Shown here one piece after another: positions 1 to 6,363 of a stretch of 10,435 nucleotides of DNA (the first letter of the stretch is position 1; every line of letters begins with the position of its first letter). Under the pieces are notes generated by a model. That model did not search any database, was not told the DNA's origin, and saw nothing but the letters and a program-made list of their open reading frames with translations. Origin of the DNA: an uncultured Treponema sp. (GTDB lineage Bacteria; Spirochaetota; Spirochaetia; Treponematales; Treponemataceae). A program made the translations under genes and the position numbers. The stretch lies in contig CAMNGY010000015.1 in NCBI GenBank assembly GCA_946538795.1, positions 1 to 10,435 on the forward strand, read 5' to 3'.

Positions 1-342
1 AAGCTCGTCGCCGGGAAGCAGGCTCGCAAGTTCCTGCGTACCGCGGCCCTTCTTCAGTATCAGGAATTCCAGCTTCACGACCTTAAGGCCCGTCTCGGAA
101 TCAATCCGCTCCTCGCTGCGGTAAACGCTTATGGGGCGGCCGTATTCGACCGAGCTTATGGCCCGTCGCAGCAGGTAGAACTGGCCGGGTTTCGGTGCCA
201 GTTGTTCCTTGCGCGGCAATATGGCATCCGTTTCCAGCAGGTAAACGTCCGATTGTCCTTTTACCTGCTGGGATTTATGCACGATGCACTTGCAGAAGTA
301 TTGAAGCCCGTGCCCTGATGCGTCTATTTCAGCGATGTCCAT
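1..342 (-). CDS. PyrK-like FAD/NAD(P)-binding reductase subunit, N-terminal part (dihydroorotate dehydrogenase electron transfer subunit-like)
   Basis: The reverse strand reads 114 codons from ATG at 342 to the window edge without a stop, so the C-terminal part is missing. The visible part looks like the FAD-binding beta-barrel of the ferredoxin-NADP reductase superfamily. It has PGQFYLLR at residues 52-59, the flavin-binding motif GRPISVY at 68-74, and KKGRGTQELASLLPGDEL at 97-114. The last matches the GxGT-x-L-x-x-L-x-PGD block typical of PyrK. In PyrK, this subunit carries electrons from the pyrimidine-pathway dehydrogenase PyrD to NAD through FAD and a 2Fe-2S cluster. The NAD lobe and the cluster cysteines would lie outside the window, so a related reductase subunit is possible. 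The start is supported by GGGGAG a few bases upstream and by a promoter further up. Confidence 0.72.
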   Translation of the reverse strand, partial: MDIAEIDASGHGLQYFCKCIVHKSQQVKGQSDVYLLETDAILPRKEQLAPKPGQFYLLRRAISSVEYGRPISVYRSEERIDSETGLKVVKLEFLILKKGRGTQELASLLPGDEL

Positions 343-374
343 AGTCTCCCCCAAAAGTTTTCTTTATGGGACAG

Positions 375-403
375 ACTATAGCAAATTTTCGTTCTTTAGG
401 CAA
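375..403 (-). promoter_or_regulatory. Candidate sigma70 promoter for the PyrK-like gene
   Basis: On the minus strand, TTGCCT (398-403) is followed after exactly 17 bp by TATAGT (375-380). The predicted start near 368 gives a leader of about 25 nt that includes the SD GGGGAG (347-352). Four of six -35 bases and five of six -10 bases match consensus. Confidence 0.5.
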
Positions 404-430
404 AGGGGCTTCCTGCAGCAGGCAGGCATG

Positions 431-473
431 AGGCAGGCGTTTCCTTGACGGAAAGACTGGCGCTCGCCTGCCT
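431..473 (-). terminator. Candidate stem-loop terminator after the GH5 gene
   Basis: A perfect 9-bp inverted repeat, AGGCAGGCG (431-439) and CGCCTGCCT (465-473), encloses a second stem TTTCC/GGAAA (440-444, 450-454). It begins 20 nt after the GH5 stop codon on the minus strand. No T-run follows it, so it may be a processing or Rho-dependent end rather than an intrinsic terminator. Confidence 0.35.
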
Positions 474-493
474 TGCTTGCGTTAGGCCTGCAA

Positions 494-1696
494 TTACTTG
501 CGCTCGCCGTCAGCCACGCCGTCCAGGGCGGCCTTGAGCAGGCTGGGGAAGTACCACTTCTGCTCGGTGCGGTTGTAGTAGCCGTAGTGCTCGCTCGTGT
601 TGCCGTCCGGGCCTACCTCGGCCGAACCGTTGTCCCACATTATCGCAGTGATGCCGTTCTTCTTGGCCTGGCCGAAGTAATAGCGGAACCATGCCTCGCG
701 CTGGTCCAGGTTGTTCTTGTTCGTGGCCCCGCACTCACCTACGACGACTCCGATTCCTTTCTGCACGAAGGTCTCGCCCAGCTTGTCAAAGGTGGACTTT
801 ATGCCTTCCTTTGCCTCGTCGGTCAGCTGGCTTACGCCGGGGTGCTCGCCCGCGAAGACCCAGGGGTCATAGGCGTGGACGGCGACGATAAGGCGGTCTG
901 CCGCGCTGTCCTTGGGCAGATTGAACACGTCGTTCATTGCGCCCCAGGGGGAGGCGACGTAGCCGGGGACCATCACGTAGCGGTTCGCATTGTTGCCGCC
1001 GCTCTTGCGGATGACGTCCAGGCAGCGCTGCTCGTAGTCGCAGATTACCGTCAGGGCGTTCTTGCAGTCTACGTTCTCCGCGTCGTACCACCACTCGCGG
1101 TCGTGCCCGCGCAGGCGAGGCTCGTTCATCAGCTCGAAGATGAGGTGGTTGTCGTAGTCCTTGAAGGTTTCCGCGACCTGCGCCCAGACGCGGGTCAGGA
1201 AGTTGATTGAGTTGTCACGGGCCTCGCGGGTGGGGTAGTAGCCCTGCCCGAAGGCGAAGTTGGGTATGGCCGCCGTGTCGTGGTGGCTGTTGATTATGAC
1301 GTACAGCCCCGCGTCAAGGGCATAGTCCACGACCTGCTTTGTCCTGGCGAGCCAGTCCGGATCGATCGTATAGTTGCTGTCGGCGATGTGGTTGTGCCAG
1401 GTGATGGGGATGCGGACGGTGCGGATGCCCGACCTGTACAGGCCGGTGAACATCTCCGGCTTGGTGAGCGGCTGGCCCCAGCATGTTTCGGATGCGACTC
1501 CCTGGTTCCGTATTCCGTCCTCATGCGCGTCAAGCGTGTTGCCAAGGTTCCATCCTATCTTCATGTCCTTGACGAGGGCCACGCTGGTGTCCGGCACGCC
1601 GGACTTCTTTGCCTGCCCGCCCATCGTAGAGCAGGATGCGAGAAGGATTGCGCTTGCGGCGAAAGATATGGCCGCAAGGGATTTCAAAAGTTTCAT
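494..1696 (-). CDS. GH5 family endo-beta-glucanase (cellulase), predicted lipoprotein
   Basis: A 400-residue glycoside hydrolase family 5 enzyme, expected to cleave internal beta-1,4 bonds of cellulose, mixed-linkage glucan or xyloglucan by a retaining mechanism. Residues 1-22 form a lipoprotein signal: positive start, hydrophobic core, lipobox LASC with acyl-acceptor Cys22. The domain starts at GWNLGNTLDA (48-57) and has R95 in RIPITWH, the pair H138-H139, acid/base E192 in ELMNEP, VHAYDPW (273-279), nucleophile E321 in VVGECG and W354 near the end. The GWNLGNTLDA and ETCWGQP blocks resemble subfamily GH5_4. No carbohydrate-binding module is visible. The start at 1696 is preferred over an ATG at 1708, because GGAGGA (1701-1706) lies 4 nt before it and inside the longer reading. 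It is anchored to a membrane, probably surface- or periplasm-facing. Substrate cannot be read from sequence alone. Confidence 0.93.
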   Translation of the reverse strand: MKLLKSLAAISFAASAILLASCSTMGGQAKKSGVPDTSVALVKDMKIGWNLGNTLDAHEDGIRNQGVASETCWGQPLTKPEMFTGLYRSGIRTVRIPITWHNHIADSNYTIDPDWLARTKQVVDYALDAGLYVIINSHHDTAAIPNFAFGQGYYPTREARDNSINFLTRVWAQVAETFKDYDNHLIFELMNEPRLRGHDREWWYDAENVDCKNALTVICDYEQRCLDVIRKSGGNNANRYVMVPGYVASPWGAMNDVFNLPKDSAADRLIVAVHAYDPWVFAGEHPGVSQLTDEAKEGIKSTFDKLGETFVQKGIGVVVGECGATNKNNLDQREAWFRYYFGQAKKNGITAIMWDNGSAEVGPDGNTSEHYGYYNRTEQKWYFPSLLKAALDGVADGERK

Positions 1697-1716
1697 GTGT
1701 TCCTCCATGGTGTTTT

Positions 1717-1735
1717 CAGCGTAAGTGCTACGCTG
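1717..1735. repeat. Inverted repeat in the GH5 leader
   Basis: CAGCGTA (1717-1723) and TACGCTG (1729-1735) are perfect 7-bp arms around AGTGC. The repeat lies at the predicted transcription start of the GH5 gene and upstream of its SD. It could be a repressor operator, a 5' stem-loop in the mRNA, or a weak end signal for the upstream operon. No T-run follows in the minus direction. Confidence 0.45.
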
Positions 1736-1744
1736 TTACGACAG

Positions 1745-1753
1745 AATATATCA
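1745..1753 (-). promoter_or_regulatory. Candidate extended -10 promoter of the GH5 gene
   Basis: The minus strand reads TGATATATT, which fits the extended -10 form TGnTATAAT with one mismatch. No good -35 is present at 17 bp (TAGTTC at 1768-1773), as is common for extended -10 promoters. The predicted start is near 1738, giving a leader of about 40 nt. The promoter sits within 30 bp of the stop codon of the upstream ATPase gene. Confidence 0.4.
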
Positions 1754-1770
1754 CAGAATCGTAGTAAGAA

Positions 1771-3927
1771 CTAGGCCTTCCGCGGATGCTTCTTGCCCAG
1801 CAGCCTCATGCTGTTGAGCGCGGCCAGTAGCGTCACTCCCGTGTCCCCGAATACGGCCAGCCACATGTTGGCAAGCCCCAGTGCGCACAGGACTATGATG
1901 AGGAGCTTGACTCCCAGCGAGAAGCAGACGTTCTGCCATACGTTCGTCATGGTCTGGCGGCCGGTGCGTATGGCCTCGGCTGTTCTTTCGGGCATGTCGT
2001 CCATTATCACCACGTCGGCGGCTTCTATGGCGGCGTCGCTGCCTATGCCACCCATCGCTATGCCCACATCGCTCCTGCTCAGGACGGGGGCATCGTTTAT
2101 GCCGTCACCGACGAAGGCGACGCTGGAATTCGTGTTCTCGCGCTCCTTTATCAGCTGGTCCAGTTTTGCAAGCTTGTCCTGCGGAAGCAGTCCGTAGAAG
2201 CAGGCATCCAGCTTCAGCTGCTCCGCCGCATGGCGGGAGGCTTCCTCCTCGTCCCCTGTCAGCATCACGATTTTGTCAACGCCGAGGGACCGCAGGCTGG
2301 CAACGGCTTTGGGCGAACCTTCTTTGAGCACGTCGCTTATAACTATATGACCGGCGTACTCTCCGTCCACCGCGACATGGATGATGGTCCCGCTGTCTTT
2401 CTCCTGGCAGGGAACAATGCCCTGTATGTTTTCCTCGCGCATGAATGCGGCGTTGCCGGCGACTACTGTCCTGCCGTCCAGGACGGTCCTTACGCCGCGG
2501 CCGCTTATCTCCTTTGCGTCGGACCCGTCCGCCGTGCTTATCAGAAGCCTTTCGCATACCGGGCAATGGTGCTTCGCTTTGAGCGAGCGCGAGATGGGGT
2601 GGGTGGAATAGTATTCCGCATGGGTGGCAAGGGCCAAAAGCTCGTCCGCGGCTATTTTTTCCGGGGCGGCCGGGTGGACGGCCGTAACCTCAAACACGCC
2701 TTTGGTCAGGGTACCGGTTTTGTCAAAGACGACTGTCTTGATTTTGCTGAGCGCTTCTATGTAGTTGGAGCCCTTTATGAGGATTCCTCTTGAAGAGGCC
2801 AGTCCCAGCCCTGCGAAGAAGCTGAGGGGAACGGATATGACCAGGGCGCAGGGGCAGGATACGACCAGAAGCTCAAGCGCACGGTAAACCCACGTCCGCC
2901 ATAATGTGCCTGAGCCAGCTCCTTCCAGCCCTGCCAGCGTGATGATGAGTGGTGGCACTGTGGCCAGCAGAAGGGCCAGCAGGCATACGACCGGGGTGTA
3001 GACCTTGGCGAATCTCTTTATGAAGCGTTCCGTGCTGGCCTTCCTTCCCTGCGCGTCCTGAACCAGCTCCAGTATGCGGCTGGCAGTGCTCTGGGAGAAT
3101 TCCTTCTCAACCTGCACCTCTATGACGCCGTCCCTGTTGACGTAACCGGACAGTACCGTGTCGCCGGGAAGTATTTCGCGGGGGACGCTTTCGCCCGTGA
3201 TGGCGGAGCTGTCAACGAAGCTCCTGCCGCCTATGACCTTACCGTCCAGGGGAATCCGCTCGCCTGGCTTTACCAGTATTATGTCGCCTATGCGCACCTC
3301 GCTGGCCAGGACTTCCTGCACCTTGCCGTCCTTTTTTATGGCAGCCTTGTCAGGCCGTATGTCAACGAGGGACGATATGGACTTTTTGGACCGGTCCACG
3401 GCCTTGTCCTCCAGGAATTCCCCGATCTGGAAAAGCAGCATGACCGCTACCGCCTCCGAATATTCCCCCAGGACAATCGCCCCCACTGTGGCGATGGCCA
3501 TGAGGAATTCCTCTCCGAAAATCTGACCGTGGAAAAGGTTTTCGACGGCCTCGCGCAGGACTCCCAGTCCCGTCAGCATATAGGAGGCGAAGTAGAGCGC
3601 CAGGCAGACCGCTCTTACAATCAGGAAGCGGCTGTGGTCAGTGTCGCCGTCAAAGTTCACCAGGTGCTCAATCAGCATGGCCGCAATGAACAGGATTGCG
3701 GCGATGATTATCTTGGCAAGGCCGTGCTCTTCCTCGCCTTCATCCCCGCCGTGATGGTGCTCGTGGCATCCGCAGTCATCGTCATCGTGGCAATGGCAAT
3801 GGTGTCCGTGGTGTTCGTGCTCGTGCTCATGCTCGTGGTCATGCTCGTGCTCGTGGTCATGCTCGTGCTCGTGGGGCATGTCTTCTGTTTCTTTCTGCTT
3901 TTCTTCCATTATATCTATATCTGCCAT
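1771..3927 (-). CDS. P1B-type heavy-metal (Zn/Cd/Pb) efflux ATPase with His-rich N-terminus
   Basis: A 718-residue ZntA/CadA-type pump that exports divalent soft metals at the cost of ATP across the inner membrane. Seen in order: hydrophobic segments near 70-90, 101-123 and 141-170; TGES (244-247) of the actuator domain; segments near 309-333 and 347-378, the latter with the metal motif CPC (358-360); phosphorylated D402 in DKTGTLT; HP (443-444) of P1B pumps; GDGIND (607-612); and two last membrane segments with K674 and D695 (FGDTG). CPC with this Lys and Asp matches the Zn/Cd/Pb subgroup rather than copper pumps. The N-terminus has no HMA domain. Residues 19-59 instead hold 20 histidines with Asp/Glu and two CxC pairs (44/46, 52/54). 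GGGGAGG (3934-3940), 6 nt before the ATG, supports the start. The gene follows arsR after a 15-bp gap and is presumably controlled by it. Confidence 0.95.
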   Translation of the reverse strand: MADIDIMEEKQKETEDMPHEHEHDHEHEHDHEHEHEHEHHGHHCHCHDDDDCGCHEHHHGGDEGEEEHGLAKIIIAAILFIAAMLIEHLVNFDGDTDHSRFLIVRAVCLALYFASYMLTGLGVLREAVENLFHGQIFGEEFLMAIATVGAIVLGEYSEAVAVMLLFQIGEFLEDKAVDRSKKSISSLVDIRPDKAAIKKDGKVQEVLASEVRIGDIILVKPGERIPLDGKVIGGRSFVDSSAITGESVPREILPGDTVLSGYVNRDGVIEVQVEKEFSQSTASRILELVQDAQGRKASTERFIKRFAKVYTPVVCLLALLLATVPPLIITLAGLEGAGSGTLWRTWVYRALELLVVSCPCALVISVPLSFFAGLGLASSRGILIKGSNYIEALSKIKTVVFDKTGTLTKGVFEVTAVHPAAPEKIAADELLALATHAEYYSTHPISRSLKAKHHCPVCERLLISTADGSDAKEISGRGVRTVLDGRTVVAGNAAFMREENIQGIVPCQEKDSGTIIHVAVDGEYAGHIVISDVLKEGSPKAVASLRSLGVDKIVMLTGDEEEASRHAAEQLKLDACFYGLLPQDKLAKLDQLIKERENTNSSVAFVGDGINDAPVLSRSDVGIAMGGIGSDAAIEAADVVIMDDMPERTAEAIRTGRQTMTNVWQNVCFSLGVKLLIIVLCALGLANMWLAVFGDTGVTLLAALNSMRLLGKKHPRKA

Positions 3928-3942
3928 TTTGAACCTCCCCGG

Positions 3943-4236
3943 TTATCGTTCGTTCAGATGCTCCATGCCAATGCTAAGAATCTGCTGGACATGCTCGTCG
4001 GCAAGCGAGTAGATGAGTGACTTTCCGTCCCTGCGGAATTTGACCAGGCCTGTGCTTTTCAGGACCCTCAGCTGCTGGCTTATGGCAGGCTGTGTCATAT
4101 TCAGAGAGTCTGAAATTTCGGTGACGCTCATCTCGCGGCTTAAAAGGGCGTACAAGATTTTGCACCTTGTGGAATCACCGAAAATCTTGAACAGCTCCGC
4201 AAGTTCGCAGAGCTTGCTTTCATATATATTCATCAT
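3943..4236 (-). CDS. ArsR/SmtB-family metal-sensing repressor, alpha5 zinc-site type
   Basis: A 97-residue winged helix-turn-helix regulator. GDSTRCKIL (20-28) is the family's helix after the first turn. The recognition helix lies in MSVTEISDSLNMTQPAISQQL (36-56), and the wing is around KFRRDGKSLIYSL (66-78). The C-terminal helix has D80, H82, H93 and E96, which exactly matches the DxH-x10-HxxE zinc spacing of SmtB and CzrA. The ELCVCDL cysteine motif of arsenic sensors is replaced by SREMSVTEI, so zinc (or cobalt) is the likely signal. Metal binding should release DNA and turn on the downstream ATPase. Two ATGs (4236, 4233) are possible starts. Neither has an SD, and the promoter -10 lies directly upstream, so the message may be leaderless. 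Confidence 0.93.
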   Translation of the reverse strand: MMNIYESKLCELAELFKIFGDSTRCKILYALLSREMSVTEISDSLNMTQPAISQQLRVLKSTGLVKFRRDGKSLIYSLADEHVQQILSIGMEHLNER

Positions 4237-4241
4237 ATTTT

Positions 4242-4271
4242 CATATAAGCATATAATTATATATTTGTCAA
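4242..4271 (-). promoter_or_regulatory. Promoter of the arsR-ATPase operon with candidate operator
   Basis: The minus strand has a perfect -35 TTGACA (4266-4271) and, 17-18 bp later, TTATAT or TATATG (4243-4248 or 4242-4247) as -10. The spacer contains a perfect 12-bp palindrome ATATAATTATAT (4251-4262), placed where a bound ArsR dimer would block RNA polymerase. The stretch 4218-4266 is far richer in A and T than its surroundings. The palindrome also contains part of an alternative -10, TATAAT (4256-4261), but that one has no matching -35. Confidence 0.55.
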
Positions 4272-4541
4272 TAGAAGAATCTTGAGGAGGATGCGGGGCG
4301 TTTCACATAATTCGGTGGGGTTTGTGTCTTCGGCGGGCCTGTGCGTATATCCTACCGGGCCAGCAGTGTTTCTCCGGCGGGATGTCTGCGTAAATGATGT
4401 GCTGTTACTGCGCGGATTAGGCGTGACCCGCAGCGCAAACTGGCTGGGGGTTAGGAAGATTCGGAACTGCCTTCGCAGCCTCGGCCGTAGGCCGGCTGTT
4501 GGCCAGCCGCTGGCCCGGTGTTGCCAGGACAGCGGCGTTTC
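4272..4541. other. Gene-free interval between the metal operon promoter and the KDG kinase gene
   Basis: About 270 bp with no gene I can support. A plus-strand reading frame with ATG at 4291 runs to 4545, preceded directly by AGGAGG with no spacing. Its product of about 84 residues resembles no family I know and runs into the end of the kinase gene. The interval holds an imperfect direct repeat, CGGCGGG followed by TGCGTA at 4331-4347 and again at 4375-4392, and GC-rich hairpins at 4493-4535. No tRNA-like arms or riboswitch core were seen. Confidence 0.5.
4507..4535 (-). terminator. Candidate stem-loop end of the KDG operon
   Basis: CCGCTG (4507-4512) pairs with CAGCGG (4530-4535), and inside it CTGGC (4510-4514) can pair with GCCAG (4523-4527). 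The structure lies 7 nt after the kinase stop codon on the minus strand. A second, overlapping hairpin, CGGCTG/CAGCCG, is at 4493-4509. Neither is followed by a T-run, so intrinsic termination is doubtful. Confidence 0.3.
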
Positions 4542-5564
4542 TTAGCGTTGGACTCTTCCCGAGGCATCTCCGCCGGCAAGCTTCTGCACTTCCTGCACGC
4601 TTACCCGGTTGAAGTCGCCTTCCACGGAATGCTTCAGTGCGGAGGCCGCGACCGCGAATTCTATGGCCTGCTGGGTGGTCATGCCGTGCAGCAGGGCGTA
4701 GATGAGTCCGCCTCCGAAGCTGTCGCCTCCGCCAACGCGGTCAACGATGTGCAGGTGATATTCCTTTGAGAAGCAAAAGTCCTTGCCGTCATACAACATG
4801 CCGGCCCAGTCGTTGTCGTTGGCAGAAATGGAGCTGCGCAAGGTTATGGCAACCTTATCAAAACCGAACTTGTCGGCCAGCTGCTTTGCGACGGACTTGT
4901 AGCCGTCTTTGTTCAGCTTGCCTCCGGTTATGTCGCTGCCTTCGGCCTCTATGCCGAACACGTCCTTGGCATCCTCCTCGTTGGAGATGCAGACGTTGAC
5001 GTACTTGCACAGCTCGCTCATCGCGGCCCGCGCCTGCTCGCGCGTCCACAGCTTGCCCCGGTAATTCAGGTCGCAGGACACCTTGACGCCGTGCTTCTTC
5101 GCGGCCGCGCAGGCCTGCTTGCAGATTTCGACCAGGCCAGGTCCCAGGGCCGGGGTTATGCCCGTGAAGTGGAACCATTCGGCACCTTCGAAGATTTTGT
5201 CCCAGTCAAAGTCCTCCGGCTTTGCCTCCTGTATGGCAGAATGGGCGCGGTCGTAAATGCAGACGCTGCCCCTCTGGGAAGCTCCCTTCTCCAGGAAGTA
5301 TATGCCCAGCCTGTCGCCTCCCCGCGTGATTTTGGACGTGTCCACGCCAAGCGCGCGCAGTGAATTCACGGCTCCCTGGCCTATCGCATGGGCAGGGACC
5401 TTCGTGACGAAGGCCACGTCCTCCCCGTAATTGGCGAGCGAGACTGCGACGTTGGCTTCGCCCCCTCCGAATGTCGCCTGCATCTGGTCGTTCTGGAAGA
5501 ACCTGTAGTAGCCGTTTGGGGCCAGCCTGAGCATTATCTCTCCGAATGTGACTATCCTGCTCAT
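4542..5564 (-). CDS. kdgK: 2-keto-3-deoxygluconate (KDG) kinase, PfkB family
   Basis: A 340-residue sugar kinase that phosphorylates 2-keto-3-deoxygluconate with ATP to give KDPG, in the cytoplasmic catabolism of uronates and related acids. PfkB features seen: GEIMLRL at 8-14, the sugar-binding GGGEANVA at 33-40, RGGDRLGIYFLE at 81-92 (typical of KDG kinases), CDLNYRGKLW at 164-173, and the signature DRVGGGDSF at 275-283 with catalytic base D281. Length is close to the usual 310-340. The start ATG overlaps the TGA of the aldolase gene as ATGA, and an AGGAGGT lies 9 nt upstream inside that gene. The two are therefore co-transcribed and probably translationally coupled. The family also contains fructokinases, but the neighbouring aldolase, which uses the kinase's product, makes the KDG assignment strong. 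Confidence 0.93.
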   Translation of the reverse strand: MSRIVTFGEIMLRLAPNGYYRFFQNDQMQATFGGGEANVAVSLANYGEDVAFVTKVPAHAIGQGAVNSLRALGVDTSKITRGGDRLGIYFLEKGASQRGSVCIYDRAHSAIQEAKPEDFDWDKIFEGAEWFHFTGITPALGPGLVEICKQACAAAKKHGVKVSCDLNYRGKLWTREQARAAMSELCKYVNVCISNEEDAKDVFGIEAEGSDITGGKLNKDGYKSVAKQLADKFGFDKVAITLRSSISANDNDWAGMLYDGKDFCFSKEYHLHIVDRVGGGDSFGGGLIYALLHGMTTQQAIEFAVAASALKHSVEGDFNRVSVQEVQKLAGGDASGRVQR

Positions 5565-6205
5565 TTTGCGCGTACCTCCTCTATGATTTTCCTGGCCTCA
5601 CGGCACAGGCGCGTGATTTCAGCCCAGTTCTGCTTGTCAAGCAGGTCTGCCGTGACCATGAAGGACCCTCCGCAGGCCGCTATGACCGGGCTTGCTATGT
5701 AGTCGGCAAGGTTTTTGAGCGATATGCCTCCGGTGGGCATTATCTTGAACATGGGGAAGGGGGCCGAGAGGGCCTTTATCTTGGCAAGGCCGCCTTCCTG
5801 CTCTGCCGGGAAGAACTTGATAAGCTCAAGCCCGAACTTGAGCGCGGCGTGGTAGTCGGTCGCCGACGTGCATCCGGGGAAGATGGGCAGGCCCTGCTTC
5901 TGCGCGTAGGCCACCAGCTCCGGGTCAAAGCCCGGGGTCACTACGAACTGCCCCCCAGCGTCCTTCACGCGGTCAATCTGGCTGGTCTGTGTGACCGTGC
6001 CCGCGCCCACGAGCATCTCCGGCCGCTCCTGCCTCATTATGCGGATGGCTTTGTCCGCTCCTTCCGCGCGGAAGGTCACTTCAGCCACGGGAACTCCGCC
6101 GTCGCACAGGGCCTTTGCCAGAGGGGCGGCGTCGCGCTCCGGGTTGTTCAGCTTTATGACCGGAACTATTCCGATTTCAGCTATCTTTGCGTTGAATTCA
6201 TTCAT
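5561..6205 (-). CDS. eda: KDPG aldolase (2-dehydro-3-deoxy-phosphogluconate aldolase), possibly also 4-hydroxy-2-oxoglutarate aldolase
   Basis: A 214-residue class I aldolase of the KDPG/KHG family, close to the usual length. It splits KDPG into pyruvate and glyceraldehyde 3-phosphate. Seen motifs: GIVPVIKL at 12-19, AEVTFR at 41-46 with E42 and R46 of the active site, GAGT at 67-70, VTPGFD at 89-94, the Schiff-base lysine K130 in IKFFPAE (129-135), and the phosphate-binding MPTGGIS at 156-162. It is the first gene of a two-gene operon with KDG kinase. No dehydratase or uronate isomerase is in view. The pair would therefore serve KDG from uronic acids (pectin, alginate or glucuronate-bearing plant polymers) rather than a complete Entner-Doudoroff route here. 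SD GAGAGG lies about 11 nt upstream of the ATG. Confidence 0.95.
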   Translation of the reverse strand: MNEFNAKIAEIGIVPVIKLNNPERDAAPLAKALCDGGVPVAEVTFRAEGADKAIRIMRQERPEMLVGAGTVTQTSQIDRVKDAGGQFVVTPGFDPELVAYAQKQGLPIFPGCTSATDYHAALKFGLELIKFFPAEQEGGLAKIKALSAPFPMFKIMPTGGISLKNLADYIASPVIAACGGSFMVTADLLDKQNWAEITRLCREARKIIEEVRAK

Positions 6206-6241
6206 CGTACAGAATACCTCTCTTTATCCGATATAAATTCA

Positions 6242-6270
6242 ATTCTACCGCAAAGCCCGCATATAAACAA
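6242..6270 (-). promoter_or_regulatory. Promoter of the KDPG aldolase-KDG kinase operon
   Basis: The minus strand carries TTGTTT (6265-6270), exactly 17 bp, then TAGAAT (6242-6247). The predicted start near 6235 leaves a leader of about 30 nt that includes the SD GAGAGG. It shares a 158-bp intergenic region with the divergent sugar-cassette promoter. Confidence 0.55.
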
Positions 6271-6286
6271 GGAGTCCGGGAGGAGG

Positions 6287-6316
6287 CCGTGGAAGGACCG
6301 TGGAAGACCCGTGGAA
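6287..6316. repeat. Three phased copies of CCGTGGAA upstream of the sugar-cassette promoter
   Basis: CCGTGGAA occurs at 6287-6294, 6298-6305 and 6309-6316, exactly 11 bp apart. Each copy is followed by a different 3-base spacer. The array ends 8 bp before the -35 box at 6325. About one helical turn between copies puts them on one face of the DNA, as for an activator or a cooperatively binding regulator. Confidence 0.7.
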
Positions 6317-6324
6317 CTTTGAAC

Positions 6325-6353
6325 TTGAACTGGAATGGCAAAAGCGGTATGAT
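6325..6353 (+). promoter_or_regulatory. Promoter of the nucleotide-sugar cassette
   Basis: TTGAAC (6325-6330), 17 bp, then TATGAT (6348-6353, one mismatch to consensus). The predicted start at about 6359-6361 lies only 3-5 nt before the ATG at 6364. No SD is present between them, so a leaderless or nearly leaderless mRNA is expected. Confidence 0.5.
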
Positions 6354-6363
6354 TGCGTAAGTT

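Noticed and set aside
473..1210. Plus-strand open frame of 245 codons opposite the GH5 gene
   Set aside because: It lies fully antisense to a gene with clear catalytic motifs, its product is low-complexity Val/Ala/Leu, and it has no family motif. It is a by-product of high GC.
1697..1708. Four-residue longer GH5 start (ATG at 1708)
   Set aside because: The SD GGAGGA would lie inside the coding region, and the start at 1696 gives a standard lipoprotein signal.
3751..3873. Tandem repeat resembling a CRISPR or minisatellite
   Set aside because: The repetition is in codons for alternating His and Glu/Asp in a real gene. There are no spacers or constant repeats.
3529..4020. Plus-strand frame with a hydrophobic Val/Leu/Met repeat, looking like a membrane protein
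   Set aside because: The repeat is the complement of the His-rich coding run of the metal ATPase. The hydrophobicity is an artefact of reading CAC/CAT/GAG codons backwards.
4291..4545. Possible small plus-strand gene after AGGAGG
   Set aside because: The AGGAGG touches the ATG with no spacing, the protein is unlike any family, and it runs into the 3' end of the KDG kinase gene. Not supported.
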